64,000 bases of DNA from Sphingomonas sp. (GCA_017418975.1 JAFOMG010000019.1:62001-126000), one strand, 5' to 3'. Positions 46,109 to 55,723 are shown, counted from the first letter of the stretch. Notes: generated by a model not told the origin, from the letters alone. Numbers and translations are program-made.

Positions 46109-47137
46109 TCAGGCCGCCTTCTTGAGGTGGCGGCGGCCGAGCAGTTCGGCGATCTGGACCGCGTTCAGCGCCGCGCCCTTGCGCAGATTATCCGAGACAC
46201 ACCAGAGCGACAGGCCGTTCTCGACCGTCGAATCCTCGCGCACCCGGCTGATGAACGTCGCATATTCGCCGACGCACTCGATCGGCGTGACGTACCCGCC
46301 GTCCTCATGCTTGTCGACGAGCATCACGCCCGGCGCCTCGCGCAGGATGTTCTTCGCCTGCTGGGCCGAGATCTCGTCCTCGAACTCGATGTTGATCGCT
46401 TCCGAATGGCCCACGAACACCGGCACGCGCACGCAAGTGGCGGTGACCTTGATCTTCGGATCGAGGATCTTCTTGGTCTCGACCACCATCTTCCACTCTT
46501 CCTTGGTCGAGCCGTCTTCCAGGAAGCTGTCGATGTGCGGGATCACGTTGAACGCGATCTGCTTGGTGAACTTCTTCGGCTCGGCCTGGTCGCCGACGAA
46601 GATGTTGCGGCTCTGCTCGAACAGCTCATCCATGCCCGCCTTGCCCGCGCCGGAGACCGACTGATAGGTCGCGACCACGACGCGCTTGATCTTCGCGGCA
46701 TCATGGAGCGGCTTGAGCGCCACCACCATCTGCGCGGTCGAGCAATTGGGGTTGGCGATGATGTTGCGGGCCTTGTAGCCGTCGATCGCCTCCGGGTTCA
46801 CCTCGGGCACGATCAGCGGCACGTCCGGATCCATGCGATAGAGCGACGCATTGTCGATCACCGTGCAACCGGCGGCGGCGAACTTCGGCGCATAGAGCTT
46901 CGAGCCTTCCGAGCCGATCGCGAACAGCGCGATGTCCCAGCCCGTCGGATCGAAATGCTCGATGTTCTGGACTTTGTAGGTTTTGCCGGTCTCGCCGAAG
47001 TCGATAATATCGCCGGTCGAGCGCGACGACGCCAGCACGGCAAGATCGTCGATCGGGAATTCCCGCTCGGCCAGGATGTTCAACATTTCGCGCCCGACAT
47101 TGCCGGTGGCGCCTGCGACGACGACACGGTAGCCCAT
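46109..47137 (-). CDS. asd: Aspartate-semialdehyde dehydrogenase
   Basis: A 342-residue NADPH enzyme of the lysine, threonine and methionine pathway. It has the nucleotide-binding start VVVAGATGNVGREM, the catalytic cysteine in NPNCSTAQMV, and the substrate motif GHSEAINIEFE. The ATG at 47137 fits the family start (MGYRVVVAG), with GGAG 7 nt upstream. It diverges from the patatin gene by about 160 bp and is followed by a GFA gene with a 1-bp gap. Confidence 0.97.
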   Translation of the reverse strand: MGYRVVVAGATGNVGREMLNILAEREFPIDDLAVLASSRSTGDIIDFGETGKTYKVQNIEHFDPTGWDIALFAIGSEGSKLYAPKFAAAGCTVIDNASLYRMDPDVPLIVPEVNPEAIDGYKARNIIANPNCSTAQMVVALKPLHDAAKIKRVVVATYQSVSGAGKAGMDELFEQSRNIFVGDQAEPKKFTKQIAFNVIPHIDSFLEDGSTKEEWKMVVETKKILDPKIKVTATCVRVPVFVGHSEAINIEFEDEISAQQAKNILREAPGVMLVDKHEDGGYVTPIECVGEYATFISRVREDSTVENGLSLWCVSDNLRKGAALNAVQIAELLGRRHLKKAA

Positions 47138-47298
47138 CACATACTCCAGGGTGGAAACTGGGGCCGCGCTACGCCTATCGATGCGGGTGCGCAAGCAAGC
47201 GCTGCTTGTTTCACGCCATGGCTCCGCTTTGGGCGATTTCGTCGGAGACATGTTTCACGCAATTTTGTTACGCATCGACAAAAGAGCGGAGGGGAATG

Positions 47299-48741
47299 AT
47301 GCGTCGCATATTGACGATCCTGCTGATGGGGCTGAGCCTGGGCAGCTGCGCGGTGAAGGGGGCGCTCAAGCTCGATTGCGCCAATTTCGCCGCGTTCATC
47401 CATCCGATCGAGCTGACGCCGCTGGAGCGCCAGATCCGCGCGCTCGACCTGGAAACGCTGCCGCCCGCCCAGCGCGAGCTCGCCGACCGGCTCGCCGCCG
47501 CGGAGATCGCACGGCTGCGGGACGATCCCGCCTTCCTGGCCGCGCCCTCCGCCCCCGAACGGCCGATCCTGCTGCTCTCGGGCGGCGGCCAATGGGGAGC
47601 GTTCGGCGTGGGCCTGATGAACCAGCTGGCCGAGAACCGCCAATTCCCCGATTTCGCCGTGGTGACCGGAGTGAGCACCGGCGCGCTCCAGTCGCTGTTC
47701 GTCGGCGCGGGGCTCGACCGGCAGGACGGCGAGGGCGCGGCGATCCGCCAGGCGCTGGCCGCGGCCTATTCTCCGGCCAGGGAGAGCGACATCGTCGATC
47801 GCGAGGGGCTGCAGGCAATGGCCGCGATCAACGGCGCGCTGGCCAATCTCAAGCCGCTCAAGCGCCGCTTCGAGCAGCGCATCTGCCCGGCGATCTACGA
47901 CCCGAAGTCCCCCGCGGGACAGGCGGGCACCTGCATCGTCAAGACGCTCCGCGATTCCCGGAGCCGCAAGGTGCTGCTCGGGCTGATCGAAGCCAATTCG
48001 GGCGAGTTCGGCTATATCGACGTCCAGGAACTGCTCGCCCCCTATGGCGACGGCCCGGCGGATCTCGCGCGGGCCACGCAGTGCCTGGCGGGCGCGGCGC
48101 TTGCCTCGGCCGCGGTGCCGGTCTTCTACCAGCAGGTCCGGGTCGGCGGGAAAACCTATTATGACGGCGGCGTGCGCCAGTCGGTGTTCCTCGCCTCGGT
48201 CGCCGATGCCCAGCGGCTGGCGGGCGCGCTGGTGCGCAAGGAGCGCGCGCAGCTGCTCGGCCGCCGGCCCGAGGCCGCGCCGCCGGTGCCGGGCGAGATC
48301 TACGTCATCCGCAACGGCCCCACCTGGCTGCCGCCCGACCAGCCGGTGATGCCGGGCTATCCCGCCGATATCGACACCCATGCCGATGCGCTGCGCGCCG
48401 TCCAGCGAAGCGAGGCGATCATGGTCAACCAGCTCGAGATCGGCTCGATCGCGGCACTGCGGCTCAGCCGGCCGGGCGGCGCGATCTGGTTCGTCAGCGC
48501 GGACGGCTATCGCAACTATACGCCGACCTATGACGCCGGCATCCGGTGCGGGCCGCTCAAGGAAGCGGCGCGCGGGGCGATGTTCGTCCCTGCCTTCATG
48601 CGCTGCATGATGGACTATGGCCGCAACCGCGCCACCGGCGGCGAGCCCTGGGTGGACCTGTGCCACTATGACGGCACCGAGACGCGCGCGGTATGCGGGC
48701 GGCCCGACGGGACGATGCCCGGTGCCGTGGGGCGGCGCTAA
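47299..48741 (+). CDS. Patatin-like phospholipase, lipoprotein
   Basis: A 480-residue protein. The N-terminus MRRILTILLMGLSLGSC ends in a lipobox, so Cys17 is probably lipidated. The catalytic parts of a patatin are present: GGGQWGAFGVG (oxyanion), GVSTG (nucleophile Ser), and DGGVR (Asp). It is likely a membrane-bound lipase or phospholipase in the periplasm or outer membrane. Two tandem ATG codons (47296, 47299) follow GGAGG; the second has better spacing. Confidence 0.88.
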   Translation: MRRILTILLMGLSLGSCAVKGALKLDCANFAAFIHPIELTPLERQIRALDLETLPPAQRELADRLAAAEIARLRDDPAFLAAPSAPERPILLLSGGGQWGAFGVGLMNQLAENRQFPDFAVVTGVSTGALQSLFVGAGLDRQDGEGAAIRQALAAAYSPARESDIVDREGLQAMAAINGALANLKPLKRRFEQRICPAIYDPKSPAGQAGTCIVKTLRDSRSRKVLLGLIEANSGEFGYIDVQELLAPYGDGPADLARATQCLAGAALASAAVPVFYQQVRVGGKTYYDGGVRQSVFLASVADAQRLAGALVRKERAQLLGRRPEAAPPVPGEIYVIRNGPTWLPPDQPVMPGYPADIDTHADALRAVQRSEAIMVNQLEIGSIAALRLSRPGGAIWFVSADGYRNYTPTYDAGIRCGPLKEAARGAMFVPAFMRCMMDYGRNRATGGEPWVDLCHYDGTETRAVCGRPDGTMPGAVGRR

Positions 48742-48797
48742 CTTATCTCTTCCATCCGGGGGCTATGCGCGGAACATTCGAGGAGGAGGAAACGAGC

Positions 48798-49025
48798 ATG
48801 ACCGACGAAAGCGAAGGCCGGCTGGAGATGGTTTCGGGCCGGGGCGCGATCCGCGTGCGAATCCAGGGCGTGAAGATCAACGAAGCTGTGCGGCTGCTGG
48901 AGGATACCGCCCGGTTCGTGCGCGGCCAGGAGCCCCATCTCGTCGGGGCTGATGAGGATGAGCTGGAAATGATGTTCAAGCGCACCGATCTCGGCGATTT
49001 CGTCATCGTCAGCATCGGCAGGTGA
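48798..49025 (+). CDS. Small hypothetical protein
   Basis: A 75-residue acidic protein. AGGAGGAGGA 7 nt before the ATG is a strong ribosome site. It has an alternating strand/helix pattern (IRVRIQGVKINEAVRLLEDT, then FVIVSIGR) and no signal peptide or membrane helix, so it is cytoplasmic. I do not recognise the family. A GC-rich hairpin follows. Confidence 0.7.
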   Translation: MTDESEGRLEMVSGRGAIRVRIQGVKINEAVRLLEDTARFVRGQEPHLVGADEDELEMMFKRTDLGDFVIVSIGR

Positions 49026-49031
49026 CGCGGA

Positions 49032-49065
49032 ACGGCGGCCGACGACGAACTCGCCCGGCCGCCGT
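49032..49065. terminator. Bidirectional terminator-like hairpin
   Basis: ACGGCGGCCG at 49032-49041 pairs perfectly with CGGCCGCCGT at 49056-49065 between two convergent genes. There is no clear T-run. Confidence 0.6.
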
Positions 49066-49077
49066 CGATAGGATGCC

Positions 49078-51300
49078 CTAGTTCTTCGCCCCGGTCTTCC
49101 GCTCCAGGAAGTCGAGGATGGTGTTCCACAGGTGCACGCTGATGCCCGGGCCGCCGACCTTGTGGGTGTGGCCGGGGTAGAACATCATCTCGAACGGCAC
49201 CTCGGCGCGCTGCAGCGTCGCCGCCAGCGCGGTGCTGTTCTCGAACACGACATTATCGTCCGACATGCCGTGGATCAGCAGCATCGGATCGGCGATCTTC
49301 GCGGCCTCGCCGATATTGTCCGAGGCCTTATAGGCTTCCGGCACCTTGTTCGGATCGCCCATGTAGCGCTCGGTATAATGGGTGTCGTACAATTCCCATT
49401 TGGTCACCGGCGCGCCGGCCACGCCCGCGGCGAACACGCCCGGCGCCTTTTCCAGCAGCTTGAGCGTCATATAGCCGCCATAGGACCAGCCATAGGTGAC
49501 GACCTTGTTCGCATCCACATAGGGTAGGGTCTTGAGATAAGTGGCGCCGGCCACCTGGTCCTCGACCTCGACCGAGCCCATCGCGTGCCAGATCTGGCTC
49601 TCGAAATCGACGCCGCGATTGGCCGAGCCGCGATTGTCGAGCTGGAACCAGATATAGCCACGCGAGACCAGATATTGCTGGAGCGCGCCACCCCAGGCCT
49701 TGCTCACCTGCTGCGCGTGCGGGCCGCCATAATGCTGGAAGAATACCGGATATTTCTTCCCCGGCTCCAGCTTCGGCGTGATCATCTCCCAGTGCAGCAC
49801 CGAGCCGTCCGCCGCCTTGATCGTGCCGAAGCTGCGCTCGCGATGCGCCGCGAGATAGGCGTTGTAGGGATGGTCCGCGGCAGTGACCGCATTCTCGTTC
49901 ACCCAGGCGATGCGCTTGCCCGACGCGTCCGCCAGATAGGTCTGGGCGGGCTGGTTCGGGTTCGAGCGCTTGACGATCGCATGCGTGCCCGAATCGTCCA
50001 TCACCGCTTCGTTCCACCATCCGGCTTCGGTGAGGCGAGTCACCGCCCCGCCCTTCCGATAGTCGACCGAATAGAGGTGCCGCTCGAGCACGCCGTCCTT
50101 GTTGCCGAGGAAGAAGACGCGCCCCTTGGCCTCGTCCACGCCGACGATGTCGGGAGTCACTTCCCAGTCGCCCCGGGTAATCTGGGCGAACTTGCCCTTG
50201 GCGAAGCGATAGAGATGGCCATGGCCGTCACGCTCGGACCACCAGAGCAGGCTGCCGTCACTGAGCGGGGTAAGTGCCTTGGAGAGGTTCACCCAGCTCC
50301 TGGCACGGGCCTTCTCGCTGAACAGCAAGGTCGACTTGCCGGTGGCCGGATCGACCTGGAGCAGGTCGAGCACGGTCTGCTCGCGATTCTGGCGCTGGAC
50401 GTAGAGCGTCTTCCCGTCCTGCGACCAGTCGACCCGGGCGAGATAGATATCGGCATCGGTGCCGAGATCCACGCTCACCTTGTGGCCACCGCTCGGGTCC
50501 ATCACATAGAGCGCGACCTTCACATTGGGCGTGCCGGCCTTGGGGTAGCGCTGCTGGAAGATCTGGGTGCCCTCGGCCCCGATCGCGGCGCGAGTGACGA
50601 TGCCCACCGGCGCCTCGTCGAAACGCTCGACCGCGACATATTTGTCGTCCGGCGACCACCAATAGCCTTTGAACCGCGCCATTTCCTCCTGCGCGACGAA
50701 CTCGGCCTCGCCCCAATGGACGGTGCCCTGGCCATCGTCGGTGATGGCACGCGGTTCGCCGCCGGCCTGGCCCATCACGACCAGGTTCTGGTCCTGCACC
50801 CAGGACACATAGCCGCCGGCCGGGCTGACCTCCGCATTGAGCTTGGGGCCAGGCCGGGCGGGCAGCCTGGCGATGCCGCCGTCGAGCCCGGCGCGATAGA
50901 TCTCGCCTTCCAGCGGCACGAGCACCGACTTGCCGTCAGGCGCCCAGTCATAGGCGACGATGCCCTTGCTGCCGCCGATGCGCGCGCGCTCGCGCTGCAT
51001 CTTCTCGGCCTCGGAAAGCGCGGCCCCGGTGCCGACCTTCTTCGAATCGACGAGCATCCGCCATTCGCCGGTGCGCGTGTCCATCGCCCAAAGGTCGAAC
51101 CGTTCCTTCTCGTCGGCGCGGTTGCGCAGGAGCGTCAGGAACTTGCCGTCGGGCGAGAGCTTGGCCAGGCGCGGCTGCGGCCCGTTCAGATCGGGGCTGG
51201 CGAAGACCCGCTCGAGCGTGAGCCCCTTTGTCTGCGCCAAGGCGTCATTCGCCATCAGCGGCGCTCCCAGCATCGCAAGCCCGACCAGCCATTTCCGCAT
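49078..51300 (-). CDS. S9-family prolyl peptidase (dipeptidyl peptidase IV-like), exported
   Basis: A 740-residue serine peptidase with a signal peptide (about residues 1-22, ANDALAQ). The N-terminal two-thirds is a DPP IV-type beta-propeller, with the Glu-containing motif EFVAQEEMARFKGYWW. The C-terminal hydrolase has GWSYGGYM (Ser), HGMSDDNV (Asp) and GHTHKV (His). Such enzymes remove X-Pro dipeptides in the periplasm. ATG at 51300 has AAGGAG at proper spacing; ATG 51309 is too close to it. Confidence 0.93.
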   Translation of the reverse strand: MRKWLVGLAMLGAPLMANDALAQTKGLTLERVFASPDLNGPQPRLAKLSPDGKFLTLLRNRADEKERFDLWAMDTRTGEWRMLVDSKKVGTGAALSEAEKMQRERARIGGSKGIVAYDWAPDGKSVLVPLEGEIYRAGLDGGIARLPARPGPKLNAEVSPAGGYVSWVQDQNLVVMGQAGGEPRAITDDGQGTVHWGEAEFVAQEEMARFKGYWWSPDDKYVAVERFDEAPVGIVTRAAIGAEGTQIFQQRYPKAGTPNVKVALYVMDPSGGHKVSVDLGTDADIYLARVDWSQDGKTLYVQRQNREQTVLDLLQVDPATGKSTLLFSEKARARSWVNLSKALTPLSDGSLLWWSERDGHGHLYRFAKGKFAQITRGDWEVTPDIVGVDEAKGRVFFLGNKDGVLERHLYSVDYRKGGAVTRLTEAGWWNEAVMDDSGTHAIVKRSNPNQPAQTYLADASGKRIAWVNENAVTAADHPYNAYLAAHRERSFGTIKAADGSVLHWEMITPKLEPGKKYPVFFQHYGGPHAQQVSKAWGGALQQYLVSRGYIWFQLDNRGSANRGVDFESQIWHAMGSVEVEDQVAGATYLKTLPYVDANKVVTYGWSYGGYMTLKLLEKAPGVFAAGVAGAPVTKWELYDTHYTERYMGDPNKVPEAYKASDNIGEAAKIADPMLLIHGMSDDNVVFENSTALAATLQRAEVPFEMMFYPGHTHKVGGPGISVHLWNTILDFLERKTGAKN

Positions 51301-51495
51301 AGACCCCATTCTCCTTGAGGCAGCGTTATTGCGGGGGAACGCAGCGCGGTAAAGCCTGGGGGCGCGGCGAACTTCACGAATCTTGCGTTCGTCGGCAACA
51401 AAACCACAAGGCGATGTTTCATTTCGTTCGCGGGTCGCGCCGAGATCGGAGGCGTCCGGTTGATCGGGCCGCGGAGCATTGATTACGATGCCGAA

Positions 51496-52986
51496 ATGCA
51501 GATCGGACTGACCTTCGCCATGCTCCTGGCCTTTGCCGCGCCGGCCTTGACGGCTTCCCATGCCGCGCCCGCCGCACCCGCGGAATCCGGCCCGTCCGCG
51601 ACCGTGGCGCCGGAAATTGTCCGCTCCGACCTCAAGCTACTCTACGAAACGCTTCAGGAGGCGCATTTCGATCTCTATGTCCATCGCTCCAGGGCCGAAT
51701 ATGACAAGCTCTACCAGACGCTCCGGGACTCCATCCGGAGGCCGATGAGCTCGGTTGCGGTCGCGACGATGTTCCAGAAGTTCGTCGCCTATGGCAGGAT
51801 CGGCCATGCGCGCGTCGATGCCCCGGTGGTCGAGTTCGTCACCTATCTCCGGGCGGGCGGGACGCTGCTGCCCTTGTTCATCCGCGTCGACGGCAACCGG
51901 GTCCTGCTGACGGAGCCGGCGGAGGACAGCGGCAAGCTGCGCGCCGGCACCGAGATCATCGCCATAGACGGCAAGCCCGTCCACCAGGTCCTGGATCGTC
52001 TGGGCAGCTACATCTCGGCGGAACGGCCATATATGGCCCATGCGCAGATGGAGGAGAGCTTTCCCGCGCTGTTGTGGCTCGATCGAGGACAGGTCGCGTC
52101 GATCGAAGTGACGGCGATCGTCGCCGGGCAGCCCTTGACCCTCGCCGTTCCCGCGGTGACGCTTGCCCAGCGCCGCGCCCTGGCCGCGAAATATCCGACC
52201 GGAAGCTTCGCCACCGAATTCTCGACCCGAGAATACAAGCCGCTCGGAAATGGAGTCGCCTATCTCCGGCCGGGCCCGTTCTTCAACACCGAGGAGCCAG
52301 CGGCCGGCTCCGCGCCTTCCTACCAGGCCGCGTCGTTCATGGCCTTTATCGACGACAGCTTCCGCAAGATCCTGGCGAGCGGGGCCACGGACCTGATCCT
52401 CGACCTGCGCAACAACCCCGGCGGAGACAACAGCTTCAGCGACCCGATGATCGCGTGGTTCGCCACCCGGCCCTTCCGGTTCACCTCGTCCTTCACCCTG
52501 AAGGCCAGCGCCGCCACCAAGGCGGACTATGCCCGCCAGCGCGCGGCCGGAGCGCCGATCGATCCGTCCTTCGCCGGCCAGATGGATGCCGAGGCGCGCG
52601 CGCCGAACGGCACCCGCTACAAATATGATCTTCCCCTCGTCCAGCCGCACGGCGAACCCCGCTTCCACGGACGGGTATGGGCGTTGATCAACCGGCACAG
52701 CTATTCGAATGCGGCCTCCGTCGCCGCGCTCATTCAGGACTATGGCTTCGGCAAGGTCATCGGAGAGGAAACCGCGGACGTGGCGTCCAACTTTGCCTCC
52801 GTCCAGTCCTTCACCCTGCCGGGCACGCAGATCGTGGTGACGTATCCCAAGAGCCATTTCCTCCGGCCGAACGGCAAGGACGATGTCTCCGGCGTGATCC
52901 CCGACATCGCGATCGCGCGACCGCCGATCGGCGCTGCGGAAGACCTGGTCCTGCAGCAGGTGCTTGCGCGCGTTCGGCAGCGCTAG
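51496..52986 (+). CDS. S41-family serine peptidase, exported
   Basis: A 496-residue protein with a signal peptide (MQIGLTFAMLLAFAAPALTA). A PDZ-like region lies at about residues 110-150 (LRAGTEIIAIDGKPVHQVLD), then the S41 core: DLILDLRNNPGGDNSFSD and the nucleophile region INRHSYSNAASVAALIQDYG. Tail-specific/tricorn-type proteases of this kind act on exported proteins. An in-frame TTG at 51460 has GGAGG 8 nt upstream and could be the true start, adding 12 residues. It is divergent from the S9 peptidase gene with almost no gap. Confidence 0.88.
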   Translation: MQIGLTFAMLLAFAAPALTASHAAPAAPAESGPSATVAPEIVRSDLKLLYETLQEAHFDLYVHRSRAEYDKLYQTLRDSIRRPMSSVAVATMFQKFVAYGRIGHARVDAPVVEFVTYLRAGGTLLPLFIRVDGNRVLLTEPAEDSGKLRAGTEIIAIDGKPVHQVLDRLGSYISAERPYMAHAQMEESFPALLWLDRGQVASIEVTAIVAGQPLTLAVPAVTLAQRRALAAKYPTGSFATEFSTREYKPLGNGVAYLRPGPFFNTEEPAAGSAPSYQAASFMAFIDDSFRKILASGATDLILDLRNNPGGDNSFSDPMIAWFATRPFRFTSSFTLKASAATKADYARQRAAGAPIDPSFAGQMDAEARAPNGTRYKYDLPLVQPHGEPRFHGRVWALINRHSYSNAASVAALIQDYGFGKVIGEETADVASNFASVQSFTLPGTQIVVTYPKSHFLRPNGKDDVSGVIPDIAIARPPIGAAEDLVLQQVLARVRQR

Positions 52987-52990
52987 GATC

Positions 52991-53062
52991 GGTCGCCCGC
53001 CGGGCGACCTCCCCGCGCTGCGACGCATTCGGGGCCGGGAGCGCCGTCACCGCTCCCGGCCC
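52991..53062. terminator. Two hairpins between convergent S41 and OmpA-family genes
   Basis: GGTCGCCC at 52991-52998 pairs with 53002-53009. A perfect 12-bp stem, GGGCCGGGAGCG at 53032-53043 with 53051-53062, follows. Each probably ends the gene on its side. Confidence 0.65.
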
Positions 53063-53069
53063 TCGCGAC

Positions 53070-53930
53070 TTACAGTCCGTCGACGCTCTTGCTGACCAGC
53101 ACGTTCACCGCGACGCGGCGGTTCTGCGCCTTGCCTTCCGGCGTGTCGTTGCTCGCCGCCGGATCGGCCTTGGCCATGCCCGTCGGAGTCAGCATGCGGT
53201 ACGGCTTCCACCCGCAGACCTGCTGGAGATAGTTGATGACGCGGCCGGCGCGCTTCTCGCTGAGCTCCTGGTTGAAGTCGTCGCTTCCGGTCGAATCGGT
53301 GTAGCCGACCACCAGCAACAGGGCATTCTCCGTTTGCCCCGCCGAGTTCGCGGCGGAGCAGAGCTCGGCCTTGTCCTGCGCGGAGATATCCGTCTTGCCG
53401 ACATCGAAGTGCACGTTCGTCGTGCTCTTGACGTTATACTTGTCGATGTCCGCCATGCGGCCGCGCAGCGCCTCCGTGGCCGCGGCCTGTTCCTCGAAGC
53501 GCTGGGACGTTCCGCTCTGGATCATCGTCGCGGTCCTGAGGTCGTTCTTCCGAAGACTGATCTGGCTCGCCACCAGCACACCGTCCGCTTGCATCGTCTT
53601 GACGGTGACCGGCAGTCCGTTGAGCAGCGCGTTCGGGGCAAGCTTGCTGCCCCCGAACAGGCCGCCTCCCGCCTTGACCCGCGTCATGTCGGTGATGGCG
53701 ATGGTCGTGCTGGCGCCATCGGCGGTGGTAACCTTCATCCTGTCGCCGGAACGCGCGGTGATGACGCCCTTGATCTCGGGCCCTTCGGTCATCGCGGCCG
53801 GGGCCGGACCGTTTACGACGATATTGGGATCGGGCACGTTCTGCTGCTGCGCATATGCGCTGCCCGATGCCGATATGGCCAGCATGGCGACCAGGAAGCG
53901 AACCCCCTGCTTTTTGGAAATGACATGCAT
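53070..53930 (-). CDS. OmpA-family outer-membrane protein
   Basis: A 286-residue protein with a signal peptide ending near GSAYAQ. The C-terminal OmpA-like peptidoglycan-binding domain (about 165-280) has VHFDVGKTDIS, LLVVGYTDSTGSDDFNQELS and NRRVAVNVLV. The middle (about 55-140) is a beta-rich unit with ITARSGDRMKVTTADGAS. It probably anchors the outer membrane to peptidoglycan. GGAGG 8 nt upstream supports the ATG at 53930. Confidence 0.92.
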   Translation of the reverse strand: MHVISKKQGVRFLVAMLAISASGSAYAQQQNVPDPNIVVNGPAPAAMTEGPEIKGVITARSGDRMKVTTADGASTTIAITDMTRVKAGGGLFGGSKLAPNALLNGLPVTVKTMQADGVLVASQISLRKNDLRTATMIQSGTSQRFEEQAAATEALRGRMADIDKYNVKSTTNVHFDVGKTDISAQDKAELCSAANSAGQTENALLLVVGYTDSTGSDDFNQELSEKRAGRVINYLQQVCGWKPYRMLTPTGMAKADPAASNDTPEGKAQNRRVAVNVLVSKSVDGL

Positions 53931-54076
53931 TGAGCAACCTCCTTCAAATTGCCCCCCACCGGTGCGCCTTGCGTGTTCGCGCAAAGCTGTCCGCCAGATG
54001 AACGGGCCTGGAGGCACCTCGGGCCGAGCGGCTGGTTCGAGCGCTGCGTGCGACGAGCCGAGGCTGCAGCCCTGCC

Positions 54077-54544
54077 CTAATCCAGTCCCAGCGCCACCTT
54101 GCGCGACACCAGGATGAAACGCGGGCCGGCGCCATTCGCTCCGGCGCGGTCGTCCGGATTGTACAGCGCGCATTTCCCGAGGCTCAGGCAGCCGCAGCCG
54201 ATACAGCCGTCCAGATCGTCGAGCGTGCGCTGGAGCTGGGCCATCTGCACTTCGATCCGCTGGCGGATGGCGCTGCTGATCCGTGCCCAATCCTCGCCGG
54301 TGGGGGTGCGCCCCTCGGGCAGCTTGCGCAGCTCCTCCGCGATCTGCGGCAAGGTGAGGCCCAGCTGCTGGGCGATCAGCGCAAAGGAGATGCGGCGGAT
54401 GTCCGAGCGCAGGAACCTGCGCTGATTGCCGCGCGTGCGGATCGGATGGACGATCCCCTTCCCTTCATAGAAGCGCACGGCCGACACCGCGATGCCAGTA
54501 CGCGCCGCCAGTTCGCCGATCGTCAGGAGTTCGTTCCCGCGCAC
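54077..54544 (-). CDS. soxR: Redox-sensitive transcriptional activator SoxR
   Basis: A 155-residue MerR-family activator. The helix-turn-helix is TIGELAARTGIAVSAVRFYE, and the [2Fe-2S] cluster ligands are Cys114, 117, 119 and 125 (CIGCGCLSLGKC). Oxidation of the cluster, mainly by redox-cycling compounds in non-enteric bacteria, activates transcription. GTG at 54544 is the start, with GGGAAAA upstream. It diverges from a glyoxalase-family gene across a SoxR box. No soxS is present. Confidence 0.96.
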   Translation of the reverse strand: MRGNELLTIGELAARTGIAVSAVRFYEGKGIVHPIRTRGNQRRFLRSDIRRISFALIAQQLGLTLPQIAEELRKLPEGRTPTGEDWARISSAIRQRIEVQMAQLQRTLDDLDGCIGCGCLSLGKCALYNPDDRAGANGAGPRFILVSRKVALGLD

Positions 54545-54562
54545 TTCGATTTTCCCGCTTGA

Positions 54563-54580
54563 CCTCAACTTAGGTTGAGG
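54563..54580. promoter_or_regulatory. SoxR box
   Basis: CCTCAACTTAGGTTGAGG is an 18-bp near-perfect palindrome matching the classical SoxR operator (CCTCAAGTTAACTTGAGG) in length and both outer arms. On the + strand it overlaps a -35 (TTGACC at 54559-54564), with a long spacer as MerR-type activators need, so it should drive the glyoxalase-family gene. It may also control soxR itself. Confidence 0.88.
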
Positions 54581-54623
54581 TTGTAGCTGCTCGCGGCATG
54601 GCATCCAACCGGAAAGGAAATCC

Positions 54624-55001
54624 ATGTCCCAGCCTTATATCGAGCATGTGAACGTGACCGTGCGCAGCCCCGAGCGCGCGGCGAAGCTGCTCGGCGACCT
54701 GTTCGACTGGCATATTCGCTGGGAAGGTCCGGCGCGCGACGGCGGCCGCACCATCCATGTCGGCGACGACCGCACCTATCTCGCAGTCTACACGCCGCCC
54801 GAGACGCCCGACCAGGCGACCTTCGAGAAGGGCCGGCCGCTCAACCATGTCGGCATCCTGGTCGACGATCTCGACGAGATCGAGCGCCGGGTGGTGAAGG
54901 CGGGGCTGATCCCGTTCAACCATGCCGATTACGATCCCGGCCGCCGCTTCTATTTCCTCGACCATGACGGCACCGAGTTCGAGATCGTCAGCTACGCCTA
55001 A
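54624..55001 (+). CDS. Glyoxalase/bleomycin-resistance (VOC) family protein
   Basis: A 125-residue VOC-fold protein with metal-site-like residues in IEHVNVTVRSPERAAKLL, PLNHVGILVDDL and RFYFLDHDGTEFEIVSY. Such proteins are glyoxalases, dioxygenases or antibiotic-binding proteins; the type cannot be fixed here. It is transcribed from the SoxR box, so it is probably part of the response to redox-active compounds. GGAAAGGA precedes the ATG. Confidence 0.9.
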   Translation: MSQPYIEHVNVTVRSPERAAKLLGDLFDWHIRWEGPARDGGRTIHVGDDRTYLAVYTPPETPDQATFEKGRPLNHVGILVDDLDEIERRVVKAGLIPFNHADYDPGRRFYFLDHDGTEFEIVSYA

Positions 55002-55085
55002 ACATCTGACTAACCATCAATTTTCTGCAACCCACGGGCGGTGCGCCGGGTTCTTCGCCGCAAGGATCTGCGAGGAGAGCCCAGC

Positions 55086-55538
55086 GTGACCACCAATCAT
55101 GACGTGTCCAAGCTCGACGACCTGATCGTCACCACCATCGACAGCGTGCGCGGCTATGAGCATTCGGCCAGGCACGCCGATGCCGGCCGCTTCGCCCGCT
55201 TCTTCACGGACATGGCCGGGGAGCGCCGCCGCGTGATCGACGCGCTTTCGGCCAAGAGCCGCGAGCTGGGCGGCACGCCGGCCGAATATGGCTCGACCGC
55301 GGCGACGATCCATCGCCGGGTAGAGGACCTGCGCCGGGTACTGGGCGGCGGCGACGAAGCGATCCTGAGCGAGATCGAGCGCGGCGAAGACTATCTGAAG
55401 GAAGAGTTCGATCGGGTGCTGGCGGACGAGCGCATGTCGCCTGGCGCGATGGGCGTCGTCCGGGAGTGCTACGCCTCGGTGCTCCGGGGCCATGACACGA
55501 CCAGGAAGCTGCGGGACCTGCTACAGGCAGCGGACTGA
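55086..55538 (+). CDS. PA2169/DUF2383 ferritin-like four-helix protein
   Basis: A 150-residue helical protein. KLDDLIVTTIDSVRGYEHSA and the later ILSEIERGEDYLKEEFDRVL match the DUF2383 (PA2169-like) ferritin-like fold, whose function is unknown, though members are often linked to stress. GTG at 55086 is the start, with GGAG about 10 nt upstream. It follows the SoxR-controlled gene by 84 bp and could be in the same transcript. Confidence 0.85.
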   Translation: MTTNHDVSKLDDLIVTTIDSVRGYEHSARHADAGRFARFFTDMAGERRRVIDALSAKSRELGGTPAEYGSTAATIHRRVEDLRRVLGGGDEAILSEIERGEDYLKEEFDRVLADERMSPGAMGVVRECYASVLRGHDTTRKLRDLLQAAD

Positions 55539-55669
55539 ATCCGGGACGAACGCGGCGGTCCCCTTCGCGCGGACGCCTTGTTTCGGCGACGATCGAAGCC
55601 CCGGAACGGCGCCTTATGCCCGCTTTCCCGCCATCCCAACCAAAGCGGGGCGCGAACTTCCATGGAAAA

Positions 55670-55697
55670 GGGCGCGGCTGCCATCGCCACCGCGCCC
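55670..55697 (-). terminator. Terminator after rplS
   Basis: GGGCGCGG at 55670-55677 pairs with CCGCGCCC at 55690-55697. On the minus strand TTTTCC follows. It ends the vapBC-trmD-rplS transcript. Confidence 0.8.
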
Positions 55698-55723
55698 TTC
55701 CCGTATCTTTTCGAAGCCGGAGC

